Below, piece after piece: positions 21,398 to 30,947 of a stretch of 64,000 nucleotides of DNA; position 1 is the stretch's first letter, and every line of letters begins with the position of its first letter. A model generated the notes under the pieces. It saw nothing but the letters and a program-made list of their open reading frames with translations, was not told where the DNA came from and searched no databases. A program made the position numbers and the translations under genes. The stretch comes from Candidatus Nitrotoga sp. MKT (GTDB lineage: Bacteria > Pseudomonadota > Gammaproteobacteria > Burkholderiales > Gallionellaceae). The DNA lies in assembly GCA_003402345.1 (NCBI GenBank), contig QFXH01000001.1, positions 372,001 through 436,000 on the forward strand. The letters run 5' to 3'.

Positions 21398-21628
21398 ATG
21401 TTTAACTTGATTCAGAAACCCGGACAGCCGAACGACTTACAAGCCTTGAACTTAGCTATTATTAAGACAGAAGTGAGGGAGTCGCATCGATTGAGATATC
21501 AAATAGTCGCATCAAAAATGAGTGTCTATTTGAATAATGCCAATGAAAAATTTGAACGCACAATGTTTAACCACTTTTGTGAACGTTTGCTACCAGTCAC
21601 TTTTCGTGACTGGATGACTAAACGTTAA
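21398..21628 (+). CDS. Short GNAT-like N-terminal fragment
   Basis: The product has 76 residues with a strong ribosome-binding site (AAAGGAG, 6 bp from the third of three tandem ATGs). The segment RESHRLRYQIVASKM, followed by FNHFCERLLP, resembles the first part of GNAT-fold N-acyl-amino-acid synthases (OlsB-like: AQRLRYxVFxxEM, then DxFCDHLLV). A full enzyme would need about 170 more residues; here a stop follows after TFRDWMTKR. It is either a truncated gene or a small protein in its own right. The resemblance is from memory only. Confidence 0.55.
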   Translation: MFNLIQKPGQPNDLQALNLAIIKTEVRESHRLRYQIVASKMSVYLNNANEKFERTMFNHFCERLLPVTFRDWMTKR

Positions 21629-21780
21629 CATACTGACCTGAGGACACCGCCATAAATCACTATTTCCGCCTAAATCTGGCTTTATTTACCTGATTTATTG
21701 TACCAACATCGAGTTTCCCCAATATTCATAAAATAATGGTTTTAAAACGGGACTTTTCTAAAGAAAATTATTTATATTAT

Positions 21781-23265
21781 TCAATTTGTTATTGAAAAAT
21801 TAACGCCTACTGCCTTCCATTCTTTAACTTCTGCCTGTAACGCATTTTCTGTAAGCGGATTTTGCTCAATCCATTTTTTATCAAGTTTGATACGATATTC
21901 ATTGCCATTTTTTTTCAATTGCATTTTAGGCAAAATCACATCCATACGACTACGGCAAAACAAAACCGCCAGACGCAATGCTAATATTGCAGTCCAATCC
22001 TGTACTAATCCCGACAATTTTGGCACCTTGGAAAGCGACCCGCGTTGCGCTCTTACTTGCAACCCCAGTTGAAACTGCTCCATTTTAGAAAAACCTGGCA
22101 TATCAGCGTTTTCTAGAATGTAAGCTGCATGTTTATGATAACCACTATGCGCGATAGAAATACCAATTTCATGCAACCTGGCCACCCATTGCAACTGTTG
22201 CTGCGCAGCATCGACACCGACGCCATAACCGCCCTGAATCACTTGCTTGAAAAGCGACAACGATAAGTCCTCCACACGTTGGGCTTGTAACGGATCAATA
22301 TGGTAACGTCGCATAAATTGAGTCACCGTAACATCACGCATATCCTGATGATGTAGACGGCCCAACAGATCATGTAACACCCCTTCTTTAAGGGCGGCAT
22401 CAGCTACGCTCATATGCCGAATATTCAGCTCAGTGAAAATTGCCGACATAATGGCCAACCCACCAGGCAGGACAGGAATGCGATCCGATTTCAGGCCAAG
22501 TGCATCCAGCCGCTTGCATTCTCCTGCTTTCAATAACATGGAACGCAGTTTCGCCAGCCCCTCTGCCGTTATACCTTCATTACTCCAATCGTTTTGCTTT
22601 AACAAATCTGCCAATGCACGTGCGGTACCAGATGACCCGATCGCTTCCTGCCAATTTCCGCCGGAAAATTCAAAACGAATTGTTTGCAACTCCATACGTG
22701 CAGCGAGTTCCGCCTGCCGCATGGCATCTTTAGTAATTTTACCGTCGCCAAAAAAACGCTTGCTATAGCTAACGCATCCCATATACAAGCTTTCCATTCG
22801 AAGCGGCTCCAATCCCTCGCCAATTATGCATTCAGTAGAGCCACCGCCAATATCAACCACCAATCTATGATTTTGTGAGGGTGGCATGCAATTTGCCACC
22901 CCCAGATAAATCAGCCGCGCCTCCTCTCGACCAGCAATTATTTCAATCGGAAAACCCAAGGCATCTTCTGCTTTTTCAAGAAAAGCGGTTGCATTTTTAG
23001 CCAGTCTGAAAGTATTGGTACCCACTACCCTTACGGCATGGGCTGGTAAGCCACGTAAGCGCTCACCAAAACGTTTGAGGCATGCAAGGGCACGTAACTG
23101 GGACTCTTCGTCTAAAAAATTGTCCGGCGTCAGCCCTGCAGCGAGACGAACAGTGTCCTTCAAATAATCGAGTGGATATATCTGGTCGTCCACCACTCGC
23201 GCGACTTGTAGCCGGAAGCTATTGGAACCTAAATCCACCGCAGCAATGGTATCGTATGCTTGCAC
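21781..23265 (-). CDS. ppx: Ppx/GppA exopolyphosphatase family protein
   Basis: Hydrolyses terminal phosphates of polyphosphate or pppGpp. It has 494 residues with an ASKHA fold: AAVDLGSNSFRL at the N-terminus, VVGTNTFRLAKN, the second phosphate loop VVDIGGGSTECI and PVLPGGLAIM. A C-terminal HD-type helical domain (ARLHEIGISIAHSGYHKHAAYIL) is present. The start is GTG with AGGT upstream. There is no polyphosphate kinase gene next to it, so ppx versus gppA is not settled by context. Confidence 0.9.
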   Translation of the reverse strand: MQAYDTIAAVDLGSNSFRLQVARVVDDQIYPLDYLKDTVRLAAGLTPDNFLDEESQLRALACLKRFGERLRGLPAHAVRVVGTNTFRLAKNATAFLEKAEDALGFPIEIIAGREEARLIYLGVANCMPPSQNHRLVVDIGGGSTECIIGEGLEPLRMESLYMGCVSYSKRFFGDGKITKDAMRQAELAARMELQTIRFEFSGGNWQEAIGSSGTARALADLLKQNDWSNEGITAEGLAKLRSMLLKAGECKRLDALGLKSDRIPVLPGGLAIMSAIFTELNIRHMSVADAALKEGVLHDLLGRLHHQDMRDVTVTQFMRRYHIDPLQAQRVEDLSLSLFKQVIQGGYGVGVDAAQQQLQWVARLHEIGISIAHSGYHKHAAYILENADMPGFSKMEQFQLGLQVRAQRGSLSKVPKLSGLVQDWTAILALRLAVLFCRSRMDVILPKMQLKKNGNEYRIKLDKKWIEQNPLTENALQAEVKEWKAVGVNFSITN

Positions 23266-23530
23266 AGTAATTACCTAATCAATACAAAATCAACTGCTTA
23301 CGTGACGTAGTATATGGCTTATCAAACTTTAAGTGTATTCGACACACAGTATCGCAATCATTTTGCCATTACATACATTTTTTCGTCATTTACAATAAAA
23401 TTAATAGTTACCAATATCCATCGGTTTGCCAAAGGCAACATTTCAATAATGGCATTCAGAGATTAATGCTACGAAACCTGCTGAACAACGACCCCTCATT
23501 TTTGAGAAAATAACACACTGTAACAACCAC

Positions 23531-24094
23531 TTAATGTTTAGTAGGCCGGCCTGTTTTAAGTATTTCTACTTGCCCTACAACATTAACCAATTCAGGATCA
23601 GACAACTTGGACAAGCAAAGTAACCCGGCCCGCAGCAATTCACTTTTCTTCACATGAACACCCACTAGTTGGCACTTTCTCTTTAATGCGGCGAATTGCG
23701 AATACTCATCTACGGGCATGGTGAAACTATCACGCACCATTTTAATTTTTTTAGGCTTATCTGCCTTCTTTGATAACTTCTCCGTTTTAACCACTTTAGG
23801 CGGTGTTGCAACAGATTTTTCAGCAGTATTTTTGTTTGCTATTTTAGCGGGTACTTTTTTGGGAGTCACTGCTTTAACCGTTAACACAGGCTTAAGCTTA
23901 TTATTAACTACCGCTTTTTCAGCAGTATTTTTGTTTGCTATTTTAGTGGGTGCTTTTTTGGGGGTCACTGCTTTAACCATTAACACAGACTTAGGCTTAT
24001 TATTAACTACCGCTTTAGCTGGCAATGATTTCGTAACAACTCCAGATTTCGTAACAGGCTTGGCCTTAACAGGATTTTTTGTTTTTGTCGTCAT
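23531..24094 (-). CDS. Lys/Ala-rich protein with internal 33-residue repeat
   Basis: The product has 187 residues. The N-terminal two thirds are very basic and low-complexity (TPKKAPTKIANKNTAEK), with two almost identical tandem 33-residue units, like H1/AlgP-type nucleoid proteins. The C-terminal part (RDSFTMPVDEYSQFAALKRK, then HVKKSELLRAGL) looks like a ribbon-helix-helix-type or short helical DNA-binding domain seen in betaproteobacterial hypothetical proteins. I use the ATG at 24094 (GGAGCGAG 6 bp upstream). DNA binding is an inference from composition. Confidence 0.75.
   Translation of the reverse strand: MTTKTKNPVKAKPVTKSGVVTKSLPAKAVVNNKPKSVLMVKAVTPKKAPTKIANKNTAEKAVVNNKLKPVLTVKAVTPKKVPAKIANKNTAEKSVATPPKVVKTEKLSKKADKPKKIKMVRDSFTMPVDEYSQFAALKRKCQLVGVHVKKSELLRAGLLCLSKLSDPELVNVVGQVEILKTGRPTKH
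23817..24015 (-). repeat. Tandem 99-bp repeat inside a coding region
   Basis: Two adjacent 99-bp units encode the 33-residue segments beginning AVVNNK and ending NTAEK. They differ at only a few bases. Such units can expand or contract by slippage or unequal recombination, changing the length of the basic tail. Confidence 0.75.
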
Positions 24095-24540
24095 GACTCG
24101 CTCCAAATTAAATTAAAATTTAAAAAATTATCACGTGTGCATACACGCACGGTCATTTTACACCGTAACGATATAAATTGTTTATATCAATATAAACACG
24201 CAAGCTTTATTTTATTTAACAAATTACATTCAAATAGTTAAACATGCGCTCTTGACAGTCTAACTCACTCAAAATACTGGCCAAAACATAAAAACAACGC
24301 TTCTACAAATTAAAAATTTACTAGAAAAATAACAGCAACCCGTTGTTATTGGCTTGCGCCAAGACTGGAAAGCGGCACTGAACCGGTTTAATATTCAGCC
24401 TGGAACGGAACACACAGCGGCATTGGAACCAATGCCAGCATATAATCGGATGCGGTGCCATACACACTCCGAACTTTGTACTGAATAGCCTAAAGTTTTA
24501 TGCGATCCTCACATAAGTTTTCATAGAGTTAACTAAATTC
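24095..24540. other. 446-bp intergenic region, possible coding remnant
   Basis: The left half is very AT-rich and would carry the promoter of the leftward Lys-rich gene. From about 24340 to 24480 one plus-strand frame reads like protein (LRQDWKAALNRFNIQPGTEH) but has no start and ends quickly. It may be the tail of a decayed transposase; I cannot identify it. Confidence 0.35.
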
Positions 24541-25485
24541 ATGTCCAATATTGTTATTGCTGCACTATATAAATTTACCAAACTCCCCGATTACCGCGAA
24601 ATGCAGAATGGTTTACTCAATTTTTGCATTACGCAAGGGCTCAATGGAACAATTTTGCTTGCTGCGGAAGGTATTAACGGGACTATCGCCGGAACGCGCG
24701 CGGGGGTGGATGCATTGATGTTTTTCTTGCGGGCTGATGCCCGATTGGCAGGCATCGAGCACAAAGAATCCTATTCTGATGAAATGCCTTTTGACAGGAT
24801 GAAGGTGCGCCTGAAAAAGGAGATCGTCACGCTAGGCGTACCAGGCGTGGATCCGAACGAAAAGGTTGGAACCTACGTGGACGCGAAAGACTGGAATGCC
24901 CTAATTTCCGATCCAGATGTAGTGCTTATTGATACACGAAACGGCTACGAATACGATATAGGCACTTTTCGTGGCGCAGTTGACCCACACACCACGACAT
25001 TCCGCGAGTTTCCCGCGTACATCAGCAAAAATCTTGATCCCGCCAAGCATAAAAAAATTGCCATGTTTTGCACCGGCGGAATTCGGTGTGAAAAGGCGAC
25101 TTCTTTCATGCTCGGACAAGGTTTCGAAGAGGTTTACCACCTACAGGGCGGCATCCTCAAGTATCTGGAAAACATTCCTGCTGAACAGAGTATGTGGGAG
25201 GGTGAGTGCTTCGTATTCGACCAGCGAATTTCTGTTGGACAGGGCCTAAAAGTGGGAACGCATGAACAATGCTTCGCCTGCCGCCATCCCGTTTCCCAAG
25301 AAGAAAAAGCCTCACCCCGTTATCAGGCTGGTATTTCCTGTCCGCATTGCTTTGATGCCCTGCCGCAAAAAACACGTGAACGTGCGATTGAACGGCACAA
25401 ACAAAATGAATTGGCACGTAAACGGGGTGGCGCACATATCGGAGTGCCGCAAAAAAAACAAACAGAGACGCAAAGCGAAAGCTGA
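24541..25485 (+). CDS. trhO: tRNA uridine(34) hydroxylase, rhodanese family
   Basis: TrhO (YceA) makes 5-hydroxyuridine at the wobble position of tRNA using oxygen. It has 314 residues: an N-terminal ferredoxin-like UPF0176 domain ([16 protein letters not shown]) and a rhodanese domain with the active-site loop [11 protein letters not shown] (catalytic Cys177). A Cys-rich C-terminal part follows (CFACRHP and SCPHC). The start ATG lacks a good Shine-Dalgarno sequence but matches the usual N-terminus. Confidence 0.94.
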   Translation: MSNIVIAALYKFTKLPDYREMQNGLLNFCITQGLNGTILLAAEGINGTIAGTRAGVDALMFFLRADARLAGIEHKESYSDEMPFDRMKVRLKKEIVTLGVPGVDPNEKVGTYVDAKDWNALISDPDVVLIDTRNGYEYDIGTFRGAVDPHTTTFREFPAYISKNLDPAKHKKIAMFCTGGIRCEKATSFMLGQGFEEVYHLQGGILKYLENIPAEQSMWEGECFVFDQRISVGQGLKVGTHEQCFACRHPVSQEEKASPRYQAGISCPHCFDALPQKTRERAIERHKQNELARKRGGAHIGVPQKKQTETQSES

Positions 25486-25703
25486 TGGAGTGAATGGTTA
25501 TTGGTTCTGTATTTTGAAACGCGATTGCTTGCATCGGAAGATTGCTGTTTTCAGCTGGCAGAATAAGATAATATCTTCTCGACATCGACGCTCAATTAAT
25601 GACATCATTCCAAGTTGAAATTAATTGTGCGATCTATTTAACTTAATTCCATAGCGCAATCAGATTTGCCGCTAGCCACGATTAAAATAACGGAGAGAAA
25701 TTT

Positions 25704-26576
25704 ATGAAGGCAACCACCCTTGCTGGGGATGTTACTAAATGTTATGAGGAAGGTGAAAAACGCATATCCAGCAAAGATTATAGCAATGCCTTAAAGTCCT
25801 TTAAGCAAGCCGCAGAGCAAGGTCATGCACTGGCTCAAAACTATATGGGCCTCATGTATGCAAAAAGCCTGGGAGTTTCACAGGACTTTATGAAGGCAGA
25901 ACATTGGTTTCGTCAATCGGCGGAGCAGGGAGAACCGTTGGCCCAAAATAACCTTGGGCTCATGTATGCCAGAGGTGAAGGTGTTGCGCAGGATTACCAG
26001 CAGGCGGTGTTTTGGTTGCTTAAAGCCGCTGAGCAGGGAAATTCGGAAGCACAATATAATCTTGCGTTCATGTATGCAAAAGGTCAGGGTGTTACCCAAA
26101 ACGATGAACAGGCAGTTCATTGGTTCCGCAAGGCAGCAGAGCAAGGGGATGAAATTGCTCAATATAATCTAGCCTTTATGTATGAAAAAGGCATTGGTGT
26201 CGCGCAAGATTATCAGCAAGCTGTATTTTTATACAGTATGGCGGCAGGGCAAGGAAGCACTGATGCCCAACTGAATTTGGGTGGTTTGTACGATGCAGGT
26301 GAAGGGGTTGAACAGGACTACAAGCAGGCAGTTAGCTGGTGGACCAAGGCTGCGGAAAAGGGGCATCCGGTAGCACAAAATAATTTAGGGCTTATGTACG
26401 CACAAGGTCTTGGCGTGAACCAGGATTATGTTGAAGCGTATAAATGGTTCACCCTTTCCAGTTTGGCTGGTGAAGTAAGCGCAACCAATGGATTGAAGAT
26501 CGCAGAATCATTGATGACGAAAGATCAAATTACTGAAGCAAAGGAATTGCTGAACGACTGGAAGAATTCACATTAA
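25704..26576 (+). CDS. Sel1-like repeat protein, cytoplasmic
   Basis: The product has 290 residues made of six or seven tandem 36-residue Sel1 (TPR-like) repeats with consensus AQxNLGxMYxxGxGVxQDYxQAxxWxxKAAEQG. No signal peptide or membrane segment is present, so it is likely an intracellular scaffold. The ATG has GGAGAG 7 bp upstream. It has no operon partner. It differs from the second Sel1 protein at 40.7 kb in repeat sequence and in the absence of a signal peptide. Confidence 0.88.
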   Translation: MKATTLAGDVTKCYEEGEKRISSKDYSNALKSFKQAAEQGHALAQNYMGLMYAKSLGVSQDFMKAEHWFRQSAEQGEPLAQNNLGLMYARGEGVAQDYQQAVFWLLKAAEQGNSEAQYNLAFMYAKGQGVTQNDEQAVHWFRKAAEQGDEIAQYNLAFMYEKGIGVAQDYQQAVFLYSMAAGQGSTDAQLNLGGLYDAGEGVEQDYKQAVSWWTKAAEKGHPVAQNNLGLMYAQGLGVNQDYVEAYKWFTLSSLAGEVSATNGLKIAESLMTKDQITEAKELLNDWKNSH

Positions 26577-27006
26577 TCTGACTAATGTTTGGGTAGTCCA
26601 TAAGTTAATTATTCTGGATGCCTGATCCAGGAAACATTCGCCACAATATGGATGCAAGGTAACCAATCTCCTGTTTTTATCGTTCCCATTTCATAAGACT
26701 TATTTATGTGGAAACACGATTGAATGCATAGTGTGAAGGAAGCATAGGTATCTCGACTGGCTACGCTTCCCTTGTATTACGTTTATATGATGGCTTGCCC
26801 TTTTGCCTGCAGAAGAGCCGGAATGCGTTTTTCGTTATTGGAATACCGGTCATTTACGGGCTAGGCTCCGTTGATTCCAAACTTTTTCTTCCGCAGCCAA
26901 TTTTTATTGCATCTGTACTGCCTTGATTTCGTCCCCATTTAACGTTTCATTTTTTTGGTGACGTTCGTTTATTCTGTTCCGCTACTAATAAAAATAAAAG
27001 GCAGTT
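26577..27006. other. 430-bp intergenic region, nothing recognised
   Basis: Between the Sel1 gene and radA I see no credible ORF, tRNA-like fold or terminator with a clear T-run. The radA promoter must lie near its right end; no confident -35/-10 pair was found. Confidence 0.35.
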
Positions 27007-28365
27007 ATGGCGAAAGCAAAAATAATATATAGCTGCACTGAATGTGGCGGACAAGTTTCAAAATGGCAGGGACAGTGCCCGCATTGCACGGCTTGGAATA
27101 CACTGGTGGAAAGTGTAGCCGAACTGCCAACTAGCGGAAAAAATCGCTACAGCTCGCTGGCGACAACGAGCATGATGCAGACGCTGGCCGAAGTAGGCGC
27201 GGAAGAAGTGCCGCGTACGCCAACCGGCATCGCCGAGTTTGACCGCGTGTTGGGTGGCGGGTTAGTGAGTGGTGGAGTGGTTTTGATAGGCGGTGATCCC
27301 GGAATAGGTAAATCCACCCTGCTGTTGCAGGCGTTAGCCCATCTCGCCACACATAAAAAAGTTTTATACGTCAGTGGCGAAGAATCGGCGCAGCAAATTG
27401 CCTTGCGCGCTAAGCGACTATCGCTGGATGCGCGGGGAATGTACCTGTTAGCCGAAATTCAGCTGGAAAAAATACAGTCTGTCATCCAACAGGAAAAGCC
27501 AGATGTGGTGGTGATCGATTCCATCCAAACCATGTACTCCGAACACCTCACATCAGCCCCTGGCTCGGTGGCGCAGGTGCGTGAATCCGCAGCGCAACTC
27601 ACGCGCATGGCGAAAAGCACGGCAGTAACCATGATTCTGGTCGGCCACGTTACCAAGGATGGCACGTTGGCTGGGCCACGTGTACTAGAACATATCGTCG
27701 ATACAGTGCTGTATTTCGAAGGCGATACCCACTCCAGCTTTCGCATGATACGCGCGTTCAAAAATCGCTTCGGCGCAGTAAACGAACTCGGGGTGTTCGC
27801 CATGACCGAAAAAGGCTTGCGTGAAGTAAGCAACCCTTCCGCATTATTTTTGTCGCAGCATGGCGCGCAAGTGGCGGGTTCATGCGTGATGGTGACGCAG
27901 GAAGGAACCCGCCCGTTGCTGGTCGAAATCCAGGCCCTGCTAGATGAGGCTCACTCGCCCAATCCACGCCGCCTTTCATTGGGTCTGGAACAAAACCGTT
28001 TGGCCATGTTGCTGGCCGTATTGCACCGCCATGCAGGCATTGCCTGTTTTGATCAAGACGTGTTTATCAACGCGGTGGGCGGGGTGAAAATTACCGAGCC
28101 GGGTGCCGACTTGCCCGTATTACTGGCCATCGTGTCTTCGCTACGCAATAAACCTCTACCAGAAAAATTGGTGGTATTTGGGGAAGTCGGCCTGGCTGGC
28201 GAAGTACGTCCGGTGCAGCGTGGTCAGGAACGCTTGAAAGAAGCGGCAAAGCTCGGCTTTACTATGGCCATTATTCCCAAGGCTAACAAGCCGAAGCAAG
28301 AAATAGCAGGCATGGAAATTATTGCGGTGGAGCGGGTGGAGGATGCGGTAGCGAAAATGCGCTAG
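27007..28365 (+). CDS. radA: DNA repair protein RadA
   Basis: A RecA-like ATPase that helps process recombination intermediates by branch migration. It has 452 residues: an N-terminal zinc finger (Cys10, Cys13, Cys27, Cys30), Walker A GGDPGIGKSTLLLQ, the RadA-specific KNRFG motif in RAFKNRFGAVNELGVF and a C-terminal Lon-protease-like domain. AAAAGG lies 5 bp before the ATG. It is a standalone gene here. Confidence 0.97.
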   Translation: MAKAKIIYSCTECGGQVSKWQGQCPHCTAWNTLVESVAELPTSGKNRYSSLATTSMMQTLAEVGAEEVPRTPTGIAEFDRVLGGGLVSGGVVLIGGDPGIGKSTLLLQALAHLATHKKVLYVSGEESAQQIALRAKRLSLDARGMYLLAEIQLEKIQSVIQQEKPDVVVIDSIQTMYSEHLTSAPGSVAQVRESAAQLTRMAKSTAVTMILVGHVTKDGTLAGPRVLEHIVDTVLYFEGDTHSSFRMIRAFKNRFGAVNELGVFAMTEKGLREVSNPSALFLSQHGAQVAGSCVMVTQEGTRPLLVEIQALLDEAHSPNPRRLSLGLEQNRLAMLLAVLHRHAGIACFDQDVFINAVGGVKITEPGADLPVLLAIVSSLRNKPLPEKLVVFGEVGLAGEVRPVQRGQERLKEAAKLGFTMAIIPKANKPKQEIAGMEIIAVERVEDAVAKMR

Positions 28366-28504
28366 GGATGCTCAATATAAATTGAGTAACCTTCTGAATT
28401 ATAAAATAATAAAAATTACATTGAACCGCCAATTTTTTGAAAAAATAGTAGCCTGCGCAGACAAGCAATCCAAGGTTCCCTCTCAGGATAGTCGGAAGTA
28501 GAAT

Positions 28505-30709
28505 TTACTGCGGTGCGCACATCACCACATTTTCATTGATCCAGCCGCGTGCCACTACTTCCTGGATTGCTGACTGATCGCCGGTTATCCGGTGGTTGCT
28601 GTCTATGCCTTTGCTAAATCCATTGTTATAGGCGCGATATATCGGCACGGTATTAGCGGGACACGCGCCATTTATAGGCATCATCGTCAGAAAATCTAAA
28701 CTTTCAAAATTCCACCGTTTTTGTGTCACAGGCATCGTCGCCTGCAATTGCTTAAGCTGTGCGCATTCATCGGCGCTAGCTGTATAGAAGTGGGAATTCG
28801 GCCCGGGCGACATGCTCCCATAGAATCGGCAAACAGGCACATTTCCTCCAGACATGAACGTAGTGCCCGTGCGCTGCCAACTTCCGACCGCTCCGCTATC
28901 AACAAAAGCCTGTTCGCCAGAAGCGGCCGTAATGAAGTAATGGTCTAGGTCGGGATTGTAATATTCGATGACTGTACCCGCAGCGGAACCGGTGACAAAG
29001 GCCGCAGTTACATTCTTGGAGGAATTCATGGCAACAGAACAAGTAACGTTAGCGCCACTGCACGCACCGCCCCAACCGGAAAAAACAGAACCCGAAGCAG
29101 GCGTAGCGGTAAGTGTTACATTGGCTCCCTGGAAAAAAGGCGCGTTGCATTTCGTCCCGCAATTGATCCCGACCGGGGATGAGCTTACGGTGCCGTTGCC
29201 GTTACTAAGTTTGCTAACAGACAGTAAAAATGTCGGAGCGGCGTTTAACCATTGGTAAAGCGCGTCATTGTATGCAATATCAAAGCGGCCATATTCATCT
29301 GTTCCACCTCCAAAACAGCCTGGATTTCCTCCCCTCAGCTGACCAACCAAATAATGGGCGTTACTAACTATTTCAAATAAACCGGCGCCACTACTACCAC
29401 CTTCGGTAATCCCCGAAGTATAGGCAATATCAAGAAATTTCCCGTTAGTTTTGTTTGCGAACGCGCACTGATAAGTTTCTGTATCCGGATTTGTGGCAGT
29501 ACAGTCTTGGAAAGATTCAAATCTGCCGAAACTTATCTTTTGTAAATCGCCTTGTGGATGATGAATTCCTGCCACGTAAGCATTCAATACAGGTGTAATT
29601 GAAGACCATCCAGCATGTACCGCACCAGCAGGCGGCAGGTTGCCCAACTGCATGAAAGACGTGTCAGTTGCCTGGCTGCCATACAGCAATGTGGCGCCAC
29701 CGGTACGCGTCTGGGATTCTGAATTAAGTGATCCGCTATTGCAGGCCGTAGAGCGATAAAACCAAAAAGTTTGCAGTGTTGAGGCCACCGTCTGATTGGC
29801 GATGCAGTGATTGGCACTAAGGAAATAAGGCGTTCCACTTGATGCCGTATCATTCAGCAGCGTTCCGGAACACAGAAAACTGCTGCCGGAATCGACAAAA
29901 ATTATCTTTGCCGTGGCCTTGCTTTCAGGACTCCATTCGCTATAGCACGACACATCGATTTCACAGCTTGCCGCCTGTCCAATCTTGGAAATTTTTTCTC
30001 CCGGAGCAGTCAGGAAGGTGCTCAAAAAAAAATGTGAGACGCTGGGAATTGCGATTTCAAGTGTATCCGGGCTGATACCCGCCGGTAACTCTATCTCCAG
30101 GGTTATTTCTTCGCCCTCGATATGGGGAGACCAGTAAGTGCGGGCCGCGTCGCTATGATCGCCAGCATCCACATTACGCTGGATGCCCTCCATGATCTCT
30201 TTTCCAGAAATTTCGTAGGTGACTCCCGCCTCTTGTGAATAGAAACGGAAGATGGCCTCCATCGGCAAGCGGCGCACCAAAATTCCCAAGCGAATACCTG
30301 TAGCCTGGGGTGAGTTAATACTGATCGCTGCGATCTTGCCGCCCTGGGCCGTGTTCTGCCACTTTAATTGGCTTGCTGTATCCGCGATACTACCCAGTTG
30401 GGGAACCTCACGGCCGAAGCCGATTTTACGGGGCGTACCGGGGTGCGGCTCAGCATTAATTTCGGCCGATTTTTTCTCTTTAGGGACGGCGCCAATCGAG
30501 ATTGAATGTGGTGTGGGAGAGATGCTGGCACGACGGGGTTTTAACGGCGGGAGGCCAGCATCAGCGGGTGCTGGCGGCCGGGTAAAAGATTCAACCCGAC
30601 CAGCAGCGGCTTCAAATGGCTGCGCGTTGGATGGGATGGGGATAATCGTCAGTAACACCCACAGGGCAGTTAAAATATTGAAGGTTAAATTGTCTGGCAT
30701 GATTTTCAT
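28505..30709 (-). CDS. Secreted lysyl-endopeptidase-like serine protease
   Basis: The product has 734 residues. A signal peptide (about 1-29, ending PIPSNA) precedes a Pro-rich linker and a beta-rich region, then a trypsin-fold domain resembling Achromobacter lysyl endopeptidase: TPYFLSANHC (His301), SQATDTSFMQL (Asp349) and GGSSGAGLF (Ser440). About 495-572 is an InlB-type beta repeat (GSVFSGWGGACSG). The C-terminus is a DUF5648-like domain (YYNPDLDHYFIT, NSHFYTAS). Likely extracellular or cell-surface. Substrate specificity is inferred only from family resemblance. The second ATG three codons in is an alternative start. Confidence 0.85.
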   Translation of the reverse strand: MKIMPDNLTFNILTALWVLLTIIPIPSNAQPFEAAAGRVESFTRPPAPADAGLPPLKPRRASISPTPHSISIGAVPKEKKSAEINAEPHPGTPRKIGFGREVPQLGSIADTASQLKWQNTAQGGKIAAISINSPQATGIRLGILVRRLPMEAIFRFYSQEAGVTYEISGKEIMEGIQRNVDAGDHSDAARTYWSPHIEGEEITLEIELPAGISPDTLEIAIPSVSHFFLSTFLTAPGEKISKIGQAASCEIDVSCYSEWSPESKATAKIIFVDSGSSFLCSGTLLNDTASSGTPYFLSANHCIANQTVASTLQTFWFYRSTACNSGSLNSESQTRTGGATLLYGSQATDTSFMQLGNLPPAGAVHAGWSSITPVLNAYVAGIHHPQGDLQKISFGRFESFQDCTATNPDTETYQCAFANKTNGKFLDIAYTSGITEGGSSGAGLFEIVSNAHYLVGQLRGGNPGCFGGGTDEYGRFDIAYNDALYQWLNAAPTFLLSVSKLSNGNGTVSSSPVGINCGTKCNAPFFQGANVTLTATPASGSVFSGWGGACSGANVTCSVAMNSSKNVTAAFVTGSAAGTVIEYYNPDLDHYFITAASGEQAFVDSGAVGSWQRTGTTFMSGGNVPVCRFYGSMSPGPNSHFYTASADECAQLKQLQATMPVTQKRWNFESLDFLTMMPINGACPANTVPIYRAYNNGFSKGIDSNHRITGDQSAIQEVVARGWINENVVMCAPQ

Positions 30710-30947
30710 TGTGTTTGTTATATCTGTGGATTTTACAACACACTATACCTGCCCCCCACAAAGCATAAATAGATTGATACTAAACATATCCAGCATATTG
30801 AAATAAATTAACCCGTTATTTTTGACGGGTTATGTGTGACTATGCTGCGCTCTTTATATGTCTTTCCGCTTCTTTGGCCACTACCCTGATAAATTGCGCG
30901 GATTTTCGAAGTCTTCACTGGAAAGGGAGTTTTTATGACTGAAAAAA

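Noticed and set aside
24340-24480. Coding-like stretch LRQDWKAALNRFNIQPG before trhO
   Set aside because: No start, short, and no family could be named; kept only as a note in the intergenic entry.
25157-25585. 142-codon minus-strand frame opposite trhO
   Set aside because: Shadow of the TrhO C-terminus; His/Phe-rich with no domain.
30252-30806. 184-codon plus-strand frame opposite the protease gene
   Set aside because: Overlaps the conserved protease N-terminus on the other strand; composition is that of a shadow frame.
30811-30832. AACCCGTTATTTTTGACGGGTT hairpin as a terminator
   Set aside because: It has no T-run and lies upstream of the leftward protease gene, so no gene ends there.
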